A DNA stretch of 64,000 nucleotides from Strigamia acuminata. Taxonomy: Eukaryota; Arthropoda; Chilopoda; Geophilomorpha; Linotaeniidae. Below are positions 44,539-55,597 of this stretch, in pieces. Where the stretch lies: the NCBI GenBank assembly GCA_949358305.1, contig OX442315.1, positions 27,244,427 to 27,308,426 of the forward strand. Direction: 5' to 3'. The position numbers and the translations under genes are program-made. The stretch's first letter is position 1. Each line of letters begins with the position of its first letter. Under the pieces are notes generated by a model, which did no database searches, was not told the origin of the DNA, and saw only the letters and a list, made by a program, of their open reading frames with translations.

Positions 44539-47500
44539 CAGTCAGCGTATAAAAGAGAAAACTGAAGTGAAAAAAAATAAAGTGCCAGTTTGTAAACCGC
44601 AGGCGAAGAAAGAAGTCGCGTGCACAAAGCAGAATGCAAACAGTGTAAAGAAAGTGACGAAATTTATCAAACGAAGTCCCATTGCTAAAACCACGAAAAC
44701 TACGGTGAACGAAAACATTCGTTACGAAATTCCATTAGGTTTGGATGATCACTGTAATTACACGAAGAAACCACAGATTTTCATGTGCAAGCCCGTTAAT
44801 ACGAAGAATATTAAAGAATCGAAAAGAAAAACAGTAAAACAAATTAAACAAGAGGATTCTTCATCGTCTTCAAATGCGGAAAAAAGCGGATGTAGCTCCA
44901 GTTCAAATCGCGAGAAAGGTGGGCGATTGATACTTGATTCTAGTGACAGTATATCTGAAATATTGAACGACTCTTGTTCGGAAATGCCGGAGTTGGATGA
45001 TGGAAGTGTTCATGTTGGCGAAAGTACATCTATAGCCGTGAAAGATAACATAACGAGTAACTCTGTGGCGATACAAGTCAATCTTGTGGACGACATATCT
45101 GACTTTGAGGATGAGATGATCGATTTCAACGGGTCTGAGTTTGGAAGTGATAGTAGTTTGTCCCTCGAGAGGATCTTGACACCTTCGTATTTTAGTGAAG
45201 GTTTCACTGGATCGTCCAGGGGACGACTCGATTTGCTTTTATGTCCGAGTAACCAAACTGTAGAGAGTCCTAAAACTGCCAAATCCACGCGGTCTAGTGA
45301 CGGTTCACTGCCTAATAAATGTCCGTCTCCGAACATTGTTGTTCCAACGACGCCGAAAAGCAAAGCGAAAACATCCACGCCAAAACAAGAGACGAGTAAA
45401 GCTGAAACCGTTCAAGTTAAAAGGTGAGTAGGATTGCGATAAAAATTCTTTACTTACCAATAATATTTATTTAACTTATTTTTAGGAGGGGTCGTCCACC
45501 GGGATCGACTAAAAATGTTAAAAGTGAGCCTGTTCAACCGAAACAAGTAATCAATACGACGCCAGTTGATGAAACTGCTGTTACGTTACTCGAAGCTCCA
45601 ACGTTTACTCCTACTGAAGAGGAGTTTCAAGACCCGATTGAGTATTTTGAAAAGATTCGGTCGGAAGGAGAAAAATATGACATTTGTAGGATTATTCCAC
45701 CTGCGCCATTTAAAGTGAATTTAATTTCTTTAATTTGGATTTTTATTTTATTTTTATTATATTATTTTATATATGTGTTTTTTTTTTAGCCTGAATGTAA
45801 GATAAATGATGACATGAGGTTTTCAGCTCACAACCAGTACATTCATAAAATGTTTCACAGGTCAGTAATGCGTTGCAAACTTAAATTGAGTGATTTTTGA
45901 CATTATTTAATAGAAGTGGGCCGAATGTACTTCGTATGGCAAGCATTCGTCGACATTTGGAGTCACAGGGTGGGAATTTGGATCAAGTTCCACTAGTAAG
46001 CAAAGCACGCCAAAGTGGTTTATACAGATTAAAATTTATTTTTTGTTTTAGATTGGTGGTATGGAACTCGATCTTCCCAAACTGTACCAAACACGATGGC
46101 AATTGTTGTGTCTGCGACGCGCCATTAAACAATAAAACATACTATCATTGTATCTTGAGTTGCTGGGACACCGTTGCCCAGCAACCCAATCTTTGTTGAC
46201 GCTATGCTCTTGCATAGCCCGAATATCTTCATCCAATACACATTAGTAATGTGGTTCAAGCAGGAGCCCCAGCCAGAAGAAGTAGAGGTAAATTTTAAAA
46301 AATTTAAAAAAATAAAATAAAGAACAATATGGTATCTACTATTTATTATCTTAATTTTTTAGAATGAATATTAGAAGTTGGTAACCGAAAAACAGGATCA
46401 TGCCTGTGTACATGCGGGAAATATTGACAGCAGTGTTTACGGTTATGGATTTACTTCTAATAAAAGCAGTACATTTTTACGGTACCGTACAGTATTAAAA
46501 TCATACCTTTGGTCGTCTAAATTAAAAAGAAAAATGTTTAGACATCCATGGAATTTGAAAGTTCTAACGAATAATTCTGGAACGGTTTTACGAAGCATGG
46601 GCCCGATAATGGGTAAGTTAATACCGTCAAATTAAAAAATATATTTTTTATAACGCGTTTGTTTTTTAAGGTGTAACAATCCCTACATTACACGTTGGAA
46701 TGTTATTTACAACTGGATGCTGGTATCGGGATCCTCATTGTCTACCATGGATTGAGTACTTGCAAGCTGGAGCAAGTAAAATATGGTAATCGCGCACAAA
46801 CATTTACCATAAGCTCAGTAGTGTCTTTAACTGATCAAAATTGAATTTTAGGTATGGTGTTCCTGCGAGTCAAAGTCAAGAATTTCGTAATGCCATGAAA
46901 AAGGTTGTTCCAGAGTATGTTACCAATAATCCTATTTGGCTAGCGTCCGACACAGCTATGGTAAGGATTCTAAATAAATTTGTTGCATTTATTGTAGTAC
47001 ATATACAATATTTTGATGTTGCAGGTTCCTCCTTCTCAGTTAATTGCAAACGGAGCTTCTTTATGTCGCGTAAAACAAGACAGTGGTCAATTTGTTGTCG
47101 TATTCCCTAGGGCTTTTACTAGTACAATTTGTTGTGGCTATACAGTGTCGGAAAGTGTATATTTTGCTCATCGAGAATGGCTAGAGAATGCGGAAGCTGC
47201 ATTTAACGTAAAATCTGAAATAGTTGTTAAAGAAATTGCTAGTGGTTAATGTTTATTAAATTTTTCATTATTTCAGGAGATTCGTGCCAGTTGCGAGCCG
47301 CCTGTGTTTTCTCTGGAACGTCTTTTGTTTTGTATTGCATTAGACAACAGGAGTGAACTTGAAGTGTTACTAGTTATTCAGCCAGTCATGGAACAGATTA
47401 GACAGAATGAATTAACGTTGAGGAAAACACTTCACGACCTTGGGCTGAAAACATCGGAGCATTTACCCAATTCGGATGCTCGTGATGTAAAGCGAAGGCG

Positions 47501-47910
47501 AACACGCAGCCCGGCGGAGGATGAAGAATATGAATGTGACGTTTGCCGTGCAAACTGCTACGTATCCATGGTAATTTGGAAATTAAAACGAAATTAAACG
47601 TTGTATTTTAAAATTCGATTTTTTAAATGTTATTTTTAGGTGATTAATGCGGATGAAGACATTGTTTATTGTCTTGAACTTGCCATTGAACATTTTCAAA
47701 AGAAGAAGAAGAGAGATCTGAAATATTTCAAATTGCTGTACAGCTACGATCAAGTAATGACTAAATTCGGACTTGATTCGGAATAAGTAATAAATTTCAA
47801 TTTTTTGAATTTTTTAGGGAGAACTGAAGGAATTAGTTGAAAAGTTGGAGGATAAACTGGGCACACATAGTCAGAGGAAAAGCAACAAAAAATCACTTAA
47901 GAAAAAATGA
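44520..47910 (+). pseudogene. JARID2: JARID2-like gene with in-frame stop, unit C
   Basis: Same exons as A and B, TAG at 46372-46374. A private change gives Ala for Glu in SPEEDEE (near 47514). Otherwise closer to A than to B in the first large exon. Confidence 0.75.
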
Positions 47911-48745
47911 TTAAACGACGTCATATTTTCATGCTGAAATAGTAATAACATTCTATTTGCACGGATGACGACATTTAGTAAAAATGTTTTTACTATTCTG
48001 AAATTTTTCATTATTATTAATGTGTAAATGAATGCTTGCTGTTGAAGCAATAATTTTCAAGGCTGTGGTAATAAGTAATGTCCGATTTCTTAGCTAAACA
48101 TATTTTTAGTGTTGGTAAACATTTTTCACAAACCAGCAGTAAGAAGTAAGGTAAACAAAACGAAAAATAAAGATTTATATCAACTTTATTTTACATTAAA
48201 AATGCGTATTAGTAATTTAAAAAAATTGACCTGTAATCATTGTCACTTAATAAGTTGCAGCTTAGTTGTAGATTTCTTAGCATAATCTTTAATTTTTGTA
48301 TTTTTTTTCTTCTTTTTTTGTATTTCAGATATTTTATTTTATTTGTATATGGGTTAATTTTAGATGTACTTTATTAATACGTGAATTTGTTTAGATAAGA
48401 GTAACTTATTGCTCATTATTTAGTAAAAACAATTTCCATTATAAATTTAAAAATGTGGATATTTTCTTTTCTTTTCTTTTCTTACAATAGTAAAATTACT
48501 GTCGGGAAAGAGTTGTTACATATTTTGATAAAGTTGAATCAGTTTAGTTCCGCTAAACCTACCTCACTTATTACCGTAGATACCTGTTTTGTTTATTTTT
48601 GGGGCAAATAAATGTACGGAATTCTGCTTCGTGTTGGTTTGTTACTAGGTTATATCTCGTGCTCATTGTTATAATACTATTCTCTCACTAAAAGAAAATT
48701 TTTGCTTCTGTTCTACTAATTATTTTCTGAATAACCAGCAATAAA

Positions 48746-49635
48746 ATGCCAGGTTTTCAGCAAATGAGGCTTTTCTTTAAGAAGCTTGTTGCTAAGGTGA
48801 AGCAGCAGATTGTAATTGGATCAAATCGGGTGGTTGACTTAGCCCAACGACACGACCTAGTGGAGCAAACACCGAAACCAGTGAATAAGCAGTCGTTTTA
48901 CTATCGGCTCGTCGTTTTACTATCGGCTCCCCGTTTTAAGAGGAATGATCACTTACGCAATCATTTATCCAATTGCCAGTTTAATGCAACAGTACGCAGC
49001 CGGTGCGGAAGAGATAAACTGGGTAGAGTGTATTCATTTTGCCTTATTTGGCGGGCTTTGGCTGGCTCCGACCATGTACTATTGGTACCAGTTTGCTGAA
49101 TGGGTGTATCCTGGGGATAATATTGCAGCGACCCTTAAGAGAGCACTTTTGGAGCAAGTGGTTTACTCGCCTTTCCAGATTGTCACTTTCTTTTATGGTA
49201 CGCCGTCGTGGATTGTAAGTTTAGTGACTTGTTCGTTGTAATACTAACTAATAGGGTTTTTGTCAATTTTATTCAAGGAATGGGCTTCATTCAAGGACAG
49301 ACAGCTGAGGACATTACGCACGAAATAGAAGACAAGTTTTGGCCGACTTATAAAGTGGGCTGGGTTTATTGGCCCACTATCCAAGTTATTGATTTTTTTG
49401 CCAACCGGAGAAAAGACAGTTTGCCCATTTTGGCACAACTTGTGCCTTTGATTGCGCCAATGGCTGCCTTCTGGTGGGGTTACTATTTGAGTCAAATGAA
49501 AAACAAAGTATGATTTGTTGTTTGTAATTAAATGTTGGTGTATTAAAACTGATCGGCTGGATTGTGTTGTAGGTTCCAGCTCCTTGCCCTCGGCCTCAAG
49601 ATTTAGAATCTGCAGCGAGGCAAAAGAGAGAGTAG
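48746..49635 (+). pseudogene. Mpv17-like gene with 19-bp duplication, unit C
   Basis: Same exons and duplication as the other copies, with exon 2 as in unit B. Confidence 0.7.
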
Positions 49636-50059
49636 AGATGAGAATCAAAATTCAGGAGAAACCAAACAAACCGCGTTTAGTCAAAAGGGTCTATTTCTTC
49701 CCTGATGTTGTTACCTTTATCAACTAACATTTTGTTGTAGTGCAACTGTTTCGACCCAATGTTACTTTGTATTGACAAGTTGTCCACAAAAATCATTTCT
49801 GGTCTATCCTATGGTAAAAACGTGTTCATGGGTTCTTGGTAATAAACTAATTAGTAGTTCTTTTGTCATTTTGGAAATAATTTTAGGGTAATACTGTAAT
49901 ACACACTGTGTTAAATCGAGCACCAGGAGTAGTTAATGATTCAGCATCCTTGAAGAATGCATGGTGCATCATCAAATGCGTTGAAAAATAAAACTGTTTT
50001 CAACTCCCCTTTTCAGAAATTTTACTCAATTCTTGAAATAGAAAACGAAAACATCATAG

Positions 50060-50270
50060 CATAGTGTAAGAAGGGATAGTGGTCTCACTCCGTCAGTTCT
50101 CTGATTCGCCACGGTGGCGCTGCGATCCACAGACAGACTACGACCACATAGAAATGCCTGCTGAACTAGGTCAAAACCACTCATTTGGATTGTTTTAAGC
50201 ACCGGTATGGTGAAACCATAGATATAGATTATACATAATATAATATAATATAAATATAATCTATATCTAT
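50060..50270. mobile_element. left half of foldback element plus AT hairpin, unit C
   Basis: Left arm at 50060-50201 and hairpin at 50218-50270, as in unit B. Confidence 0.65.
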
Positions 50271-50608
50271 GGTGAAACCGTCACAAGGTCTCCAAATTGA
50301 CTTGTGAGTGTGAAAAGGGCGTTGGTCGCTTAACAATGTCTGGCAATAGGTAATGGGCGGATGATTGGTAGTGATGATGTAGAAAAAAATGTATGCATGC
50401 TTCCATCTTTTACTTTTACTTTCTTCTAATAATTACAATACCGGTAATTACATTGTTTTACGTATATGTCAAGTTTAAAAATCGAATAAGGCATAGAAAT
50501 ATGTAAGAAATAAATAGAATTCTGTTTTTATATTAAAAGATTGATATTTATTGATGTAAATACACTAAACCATTGCTGTAATTTTGAATATATACGAAAT
50601 AAACACAA

Positions 50609-51973
50609 TTAAACGTACGTTAAAAAGGTATTTTCGTAACAGGTCATAGCCTCTTTAAGCTGCACATCCAAGTTTTTCCATTTAATATAAGATGTAATTC
50701 TATCTAAGTCAATGTTATTACAATGGTAGATGTATAACATATTCATTGGATTCTGCACTCTCAGCAATTTGATGATCGAAGTGGAAGTAATAGCGGGACA
50801 CCTCGAAAATGCTAAAACCTTTAGACATTGCAGCGCATTCGATTCAACTAGTTGCGAAAGAAAATCGTCAGAAAGTATTTCCCTATTCTTAATGCACAAA
50901 TTTTCCAAACTTTTACATTTCAACAACAATGTTTTCATTTGCTGTTCAGTCATTTCTAATTCGTCACAGTCTAAATATAGTTGACGAAGGCTTCTCATTG
51001 GAGCATTCATAGTATCATCACTTTCCTTCGAGATGGGACAATGCCTTAATGTTAATTTCTCTAACATTGGCCAAGTGCGATCTATAAGTCTAATATCGAC
51101 CTGGTCAAATAGATACAGATGGAGGTCCGTCAATCGTTGCGAAAGTACGAAAATATTAAAAACTCGATCGTACGGAGACCAAACTCTGCAATCTAAGCTT
51201 CTTAAATTGGGAAAATTGATTCTCACCAAGGGAAGCTCTGAGCTATGCGTTACAAGGACATGTTTGATGGAATAAGTGTGCGATATTTGGTCTCTTTTTG
51301 ACTGTTGCGCTAAATCAAAAAATAATCTACTCCAATTTTCATGTGTAAACACTTTTAAAAGCGGCAGGTTGTTGAGAAGGAACAAAAACCCTTCATGTGT
51401 GGCATAATCCGTTGGTCCAAGACGCAAAAACTCCAGTTTGACACAACGGCTTAGTGAACGGAACCCGACGTCAGTACAATCATCACTACCAAGAATTGTG
51501 AGATGGGTCAACAGCGGACAATTCTCCCCGATTGCAGCAGCAACTTTATCCGTACAATTAAGGAATTTTTGCCCAAGGAATAAACATTGAAGTTTTGGTG
51601 AACTTTGGAAAAGTTTGACGGTAGACGCAATTGACAAAATTGGTCGTCCGCAATAATCGTGCATGTTTAATTGAACAAGGTTTTTACAAACCTGACTTAT
51701 TTTATCGCAAAGAGAAGTTGTGCACAGATCAAACAAATCGAAATGGTGTAGTGATAAGGTGCCGGAATTAACGAAAACGTTTGAAGGAAAACGTTTTTTT
51801 GGGTATCCGATATTCGAACGTTCATCGTAAAATGGCAGACACAGTCTTTCAAATACGTTGTGAATAAATATTTGAGGTTGACTTGTCAGTTGATCTTGCA
51901 TCTCTTCAAATCGAGTAACTATCAAATTTAAGCACAATTCTTCCAAACTCGAAGCCGGTTTCCTGCGTGGCAT
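50609..51973 (-). CDS. intronless LRR protein, unit C
   Basis: 454 aa from the conserved MPRRKP start at 51973. The frame is open for 34 further codons upstream, to an ATG at 52075, because this unit differs there; the shared start is preferred. Up to about 51,885 it matches unit B. Beyond that, three residues of the N-terminal region (LIVTRF, QLTS) and the 5' flank differ from both A and B, marking a switch to an older, more diverged sequence. Confidence 0.7.
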   Translation of the reverse strand: MPRRKPASSLEELCLNLIVTRFEEMQDQLTSQPQIFIHNVFERLCLPFYDERSNIGYPKKRFPSNVFVNSGTLSLHHFDLFDLCTTSLCDKISQVCKNLVQLNMHDYCGRPILSIASTVKLFQSSPKLQCLFLGQKFLNCTDKVAAAIGENCPLLTHLTILGSDDCTDVGFRSLSRCVKLEFLRLGPTDYATHEGFLFLLNNLPLLKVFTHENWSRLFFDLAQQSKRDQISHTYSIKHVLVTHSSELPLVRINFPNLRSLDCRVWSPYDRVFNIFVLSQRLTDLHLYLFDQVDIRLIDRTWPMLEKLTLRHCPISKESDDTMNAPMRSLRQLYLDCDELEMTEQQMKTLLLKCKSLENLCIKNREILSDDFLSQLVESNALQCLKVLAFSRCPAITSTSIIKLLRVQNPMNMLYIYHCNNIDLDRITSYIKWKNLDVQLKEAMTCYENTFLTYV

Positions 51974-52129
51974 GTTGACTGTATGGGTCCAGACGTAAAT
52001 AATAACAATCTTGAACAAATTCTTATATAGGCAAAACGTACGGCGTGATAACGACACTTGGACGAAACAGGACAAAACGCATAATAGACGTTATTCGTCA
52101 CACCTAGATCAAAATTTTCCCTTTTTAAA

Positions 52130-52809
52130 GGCTTTTATTTAACTTACCTTGAATGTTTGTCTGTCTGTGTGTTTCAACTTCCGGTTTGTCTAATTTTGGG
52201 TGTTTTTTCCAAAAATCAATTCAGCGTAATAAAAAATTAAAATTTGGGCTTCGTAGCGCCCTAGAACAGGTCATTTCACACATTATGAAAAAAAGAAATA
52301 AAAAAAGACTCATTTTTCAGAGCTGTGGACTGGAAATACGAATGCTGAAAACTCTGATTTACGGCAAACTGTAGCATACCGGACCGCCACCTGGCGGAAC
52401 CCGTGTTCTTTAATGTTCGCCCGATACGAATTTTGATGTTTTCGGCACCAAAAAATGATTTAAAAATCCTGAAACCACGCTCATTTGATTGGAAATTGCA
52501 TTCTGCACAAGCCTGTATGTTTCTTTTTTCGATTCGGTAAAAAAAAAATACGTTTTTTTACGATCGTAGCCGGCTACCGCATGGTCAATTTAGTAAGAAA
52601 TTTGAATTTAGCCATAAAAACAAAAAATATGAAAAATGAACGGTTTAAAAAATTAGAAATATGTTTCCTGTGCAGAATTTGCCGCTCTTTCAAATGGTGC
52701 TGATAACTTTTTGATCTGAACTACATTTTTTTTTTGTTAAAAAATGATTTGTTATTTGACAAATTTCTCAGGGCCTTTTTCAAAAACGTAGTTTTTTTGG
52801 TTTACTTGT
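52130..52809. repeat. repeat family R copy after unit C
   Basis: Begins TTAAAGGCTTTTATTTAAC and ends GCCTTTTTCAAAAACG and TTTACTTGTT. The (TCTG)n tract is short and the copy is about 5 percent different from those in A and B by eye. Confidence 0.65.
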
Positions 52810-53623
52810 TATTATTATTAAAGGCTTTTATTTAACTTACCTTGAATGTTTGTGTGTGTGTTTCAACTTCCGGTTTGTCTAATTTTGGGTGTTTTTTCCA
52901 AAAATCAATTCAGCATAACAAAAAATTAAATTTTGGCCGACGTCAAGCCCTAGAACAGGTCATTCCACAGATTATAATAAAAAAAAATAAAGGAAAGACT
53001 CATTTTTAAGCGCTGTGGACTGGAAGTACGAATACTGAAAACTCTGATTTACGGCAAACTGTAAGCGGAGCGCCACCTGGCGAAACCCGTGTTTTTTAAT
53101 GGATGCCAAAATGTTCGCCCGATACGAATTTTGATGTTTTCGGTACTAAAAAGGGATTTAAAAATTCTGAAACCAGGCTTATTCGATTCGAAATTGCATT
53201 CTGCACAAGCCTGTATATTTTTTCTTTTGATTCGGTAAAGAAAAAGTACGTTTTTTTACGATTGTAGCCAGCGACCGCATGGCAAATTTAGTGGGAAATT
53301 TGAATTCGACCATAAAAAAACCAAGGGTGGCCCCCAAAATGTCTAATGACAAAATGTCTAATCCCAGAATGTCTAAGCCGAAATGTCTAATCCAAAATGT
53401 ATAATGGACAAAATGTCTAATCCGAAATGTCTAAGCCGGAATGTCTAATGCCAAAATGTCTAATCCAAAATGTCTAATGACTAATAATGTCTAATAATTT
53501 TATTTCATCTCAAATTTTTTTTTCCATTTTTATTCCGCAGAAGAAAAACAACTATTAATAAAAACACAAAAAATACAATTTTTTATAATTAATTCGTTTA
53601 TTAAAAGAAAACACGAAATACAA

Positions 53624-53775
53624 TTATAATTTCACATTGTGAGCAATACCACGCAGATAATCTAAAGTATTGTGGTTTGCCCTGTCGTTAATTATTGTAA
53701 GAACGCGTTGTTGTCGAACCCTCTCTGCTTTGCGAATTAATTTATTTGTTAATCTGTTTTCAATTTTAATTTATT
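53624..53775 (-). pseudogene. C-terminal fragment of a MULE-type transposase
   Basis: On the minus strand about 50 codons are open, with RKAERVRQQR, IINDRANHNTLDY and LRGIAHNVKL before TAA at 53624-53626. The ending resembles that of MULE/FLYWCH-type transposases of arthropods. The last 13 codons recur on the plus strand at about 54489-54527 in the opposite arm. Confidence 0.45.
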
Positions 53776-53822
53776 TTTAAATAAATTCCTTTCATATTTT
53801 AATTAAACCAACCATTCTTTTT

Positions 53823-54380
53823 TAAAGGCTTTTATTTAACTTGACTTGAACGTTTGTTTGTGTCAACGTCCGGTCAATGTTTCAACTTCCGGTACTTCCG
53901 GTTTGTGTAATTTCTCAAAAAAAATGAATTAAAAAATTAATCAGACGATTGGAAAGTAGACTTATCTGGTGCAGTTTTTGGTCTACTTTCCAATTTTCAA
54001 GATAAAATTTGTATTAAAAGTAGTTAAAAGGGAGAAAAAGCTAAATTGCGGCGAAATGTAATGGAAAACAGCGCCACCTGACGGATCCCGTGTCTTTTAA
54101 TGGATGCCAAAATGTTCGCCGATACTAATTTTGATGTTTTCGATACTAAAAAAAGTTCTAAAAATTCTGAAACCGGGCTAAACCTGGTAAAAACAAAAAT
54201 TCCTATCTGCCCATATATTTTGTTTTTTAATATTCTTTCGAAAAAGTACTTTGTTGAAGGTTTTTTGGCACGATCACGGCAATCACGAAACAATCTGCGG
54301 TAGTAGCGCACTCTGACGGCGATTTGTGCACCAATATAAAAACCTTTTTCAAAAACTTGGTTTTTTATATTTACTTGTTT
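53823..54380. repeat. repeat family R copy nested inside the MULE-like element
   Basis: Starts TTAAAGGCTTTTATTTAACT and ends AAAACCTTTTTCAAAAACTTGG and TTTACTTGTTTG, with the short interior type seen in the second copy of units A and B. Confidence 0.6.
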
Positions 54381-54925
54381 GTATTTTATTTGAATTTCTT
54401 CGATGTTCGAAAATGTCCTCGTAATCACGTTCTTTGTTATGTTGTATAACAATAACACGTGTGTTGTGAACTTGTTATTTATTACTTTAGATTATCTGCG
54501 TGGTATTGCTCACAATGTGAAATTATAATTGTATTTCATGTTTTCTTAAAATAATAAACGAATTAATTATAAAAAAAAATTGTATTTTATTGTTTCTATT
54601 GATAATTGTTTTTCTTCTGCGGAATAAAAGTGGAAAACAAAAATTTTTATGTCAAATTTGGAGATTCATAAAAAATAAAATTATTAGACATTTTGGCATT
54701 AGACATTATTTGATTTTGTCATTACACATTTTGGATTAGACATTTTGGCCATTAGACATTTCGGCTTAGACATTTCGGCTTAGACATTTTGCTATTAGAC
54801 ATTTTGTCTGAACTTTAGTTTTTTTTTGCTAAAAAACGATCTGTCAATTGCCAAATTTTAATTCTGGATTCCAATTTCGCAGGGATACAGCATAAAAGCC
54901 TTTTTCAAAAACGTAGTTTTTTTGT

Positions 54926-55008
54926 TTTACTTGTTAAGGGCTTTTATTTAACTTGACTTGAACGTTTGTGTGTGCCTGTGTGTGTGTGGTTCAACTTCTG
55001 GTTTGTTT
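54926..55008. repeat. truncated family R copy at the JARID2 junction
   Basis: Only the first 80 bp or so, including the (GT)n tract and TTCAACTTCTGGTTTG, remain before JARID2 sequence begins in mid-intron. Confidence 0.6.
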
Positions 55009-55597
55009 AGACATCCATGGAATCCATGGAATTTGAAAGTTCTAACGAATAATTCTGGAACGGTTTTACGAAGCATGGGCCCGATAATGGGTAAGTTAAT
55101 ACCGTCAAATTAAAAAATATATTTTTTATAACGCGTTTGTTTTTTAAGGTGTAACAATCCCTACATTACACGTTGGAATGTTATTTACAACTGGATGCTG
55201 GTATCGGGATCCTCATTGTCTACCATGGATTGAGTACTTGCAAGCTGGAGCAAGTAAAATATGGTAATCGCGCACAAACATTTACCATAAGCTCAGTAGT
55301 GTCTTTAACTGATCAAAATTGAATTTTAGGTATGGTGTTCCTGCGAGTCAAAGTCAAGAATTTCGTAATGCCATGAAAAAGGTTGTTCCAGAGTATGTTA
55401 CCAATAATCCTATTTGGCTAGCGTCCGACACAGCTATGGTAAGGATTCTAAATAAATTTGTTGCATTTATTGTAGTACATATACAATATTTTGATGTTGC
55501 AGGTTCCTCCTTCTCAGTTAATTGCAAACGGAGCTTCTTTATGTCGCGTAAAACAAGACAGTGGTCAATTTGTTGTCGTATTCCCTAGGGCTTTTAC
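55009..55597 (+). pseudogene. JARID2: fourth, partial JARID2 copy cut by an LTR retrotransposon
   Basis: Begins at the acceptor TTTAG before the HPWNLKVL exon (with a small duplication of ATCCATGGA) and continues through four exons identical to unit A to the motif QFVVVFPRAFT, where the LTR starts at 55598. It shows that the array once extended further right. Confidence 0.8.

Larger units (their letters stand above)
53323..54806. mobile_element. long-inverted-repeat element with MULE-like transposase remains
   Basis: The arms (about 53323-53680 and 54480-54806) are inverted copies. Each outer part is an array of the motif AATGTCTAAT spaced 12-20 bp apart; each inner part carries the same roughly 50-bp coding remnant. 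Long terminal inverted repeats and the coding remnant suggest a Mutator-like element. The interior holds no complete transposase and contains a nested family R copy. Confidence 0.55.
52822..54925. repeat. repeat family R copy split by a MULE-like insertion
   Basis: The left part runs 52822-53322 and the right part resumes at 54807 with TCTGAACTTTAG, matching the interior of other copies, then ends in AAAAGCCTTTTTCAAAAACG. The interrupting element occupies 53323-54806. Confidence 0.65.

Noticed and set aside
52072-52075. Extended 488-aa start of the unit C LRR protein
   Set aside because: The extra 34 residues exist only because unit C differs upstream; units A and B have no such extension, so the conserved MPRRKP start at 51973 is preferred.
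53333-53495. CRISPR-like appearance of the AATGTCTAAT array
   Set aside because: Units are short, spacers are 2-10 bp and themselves repetitive, there is an inverted partner array, and the DNA is eukaryotic.
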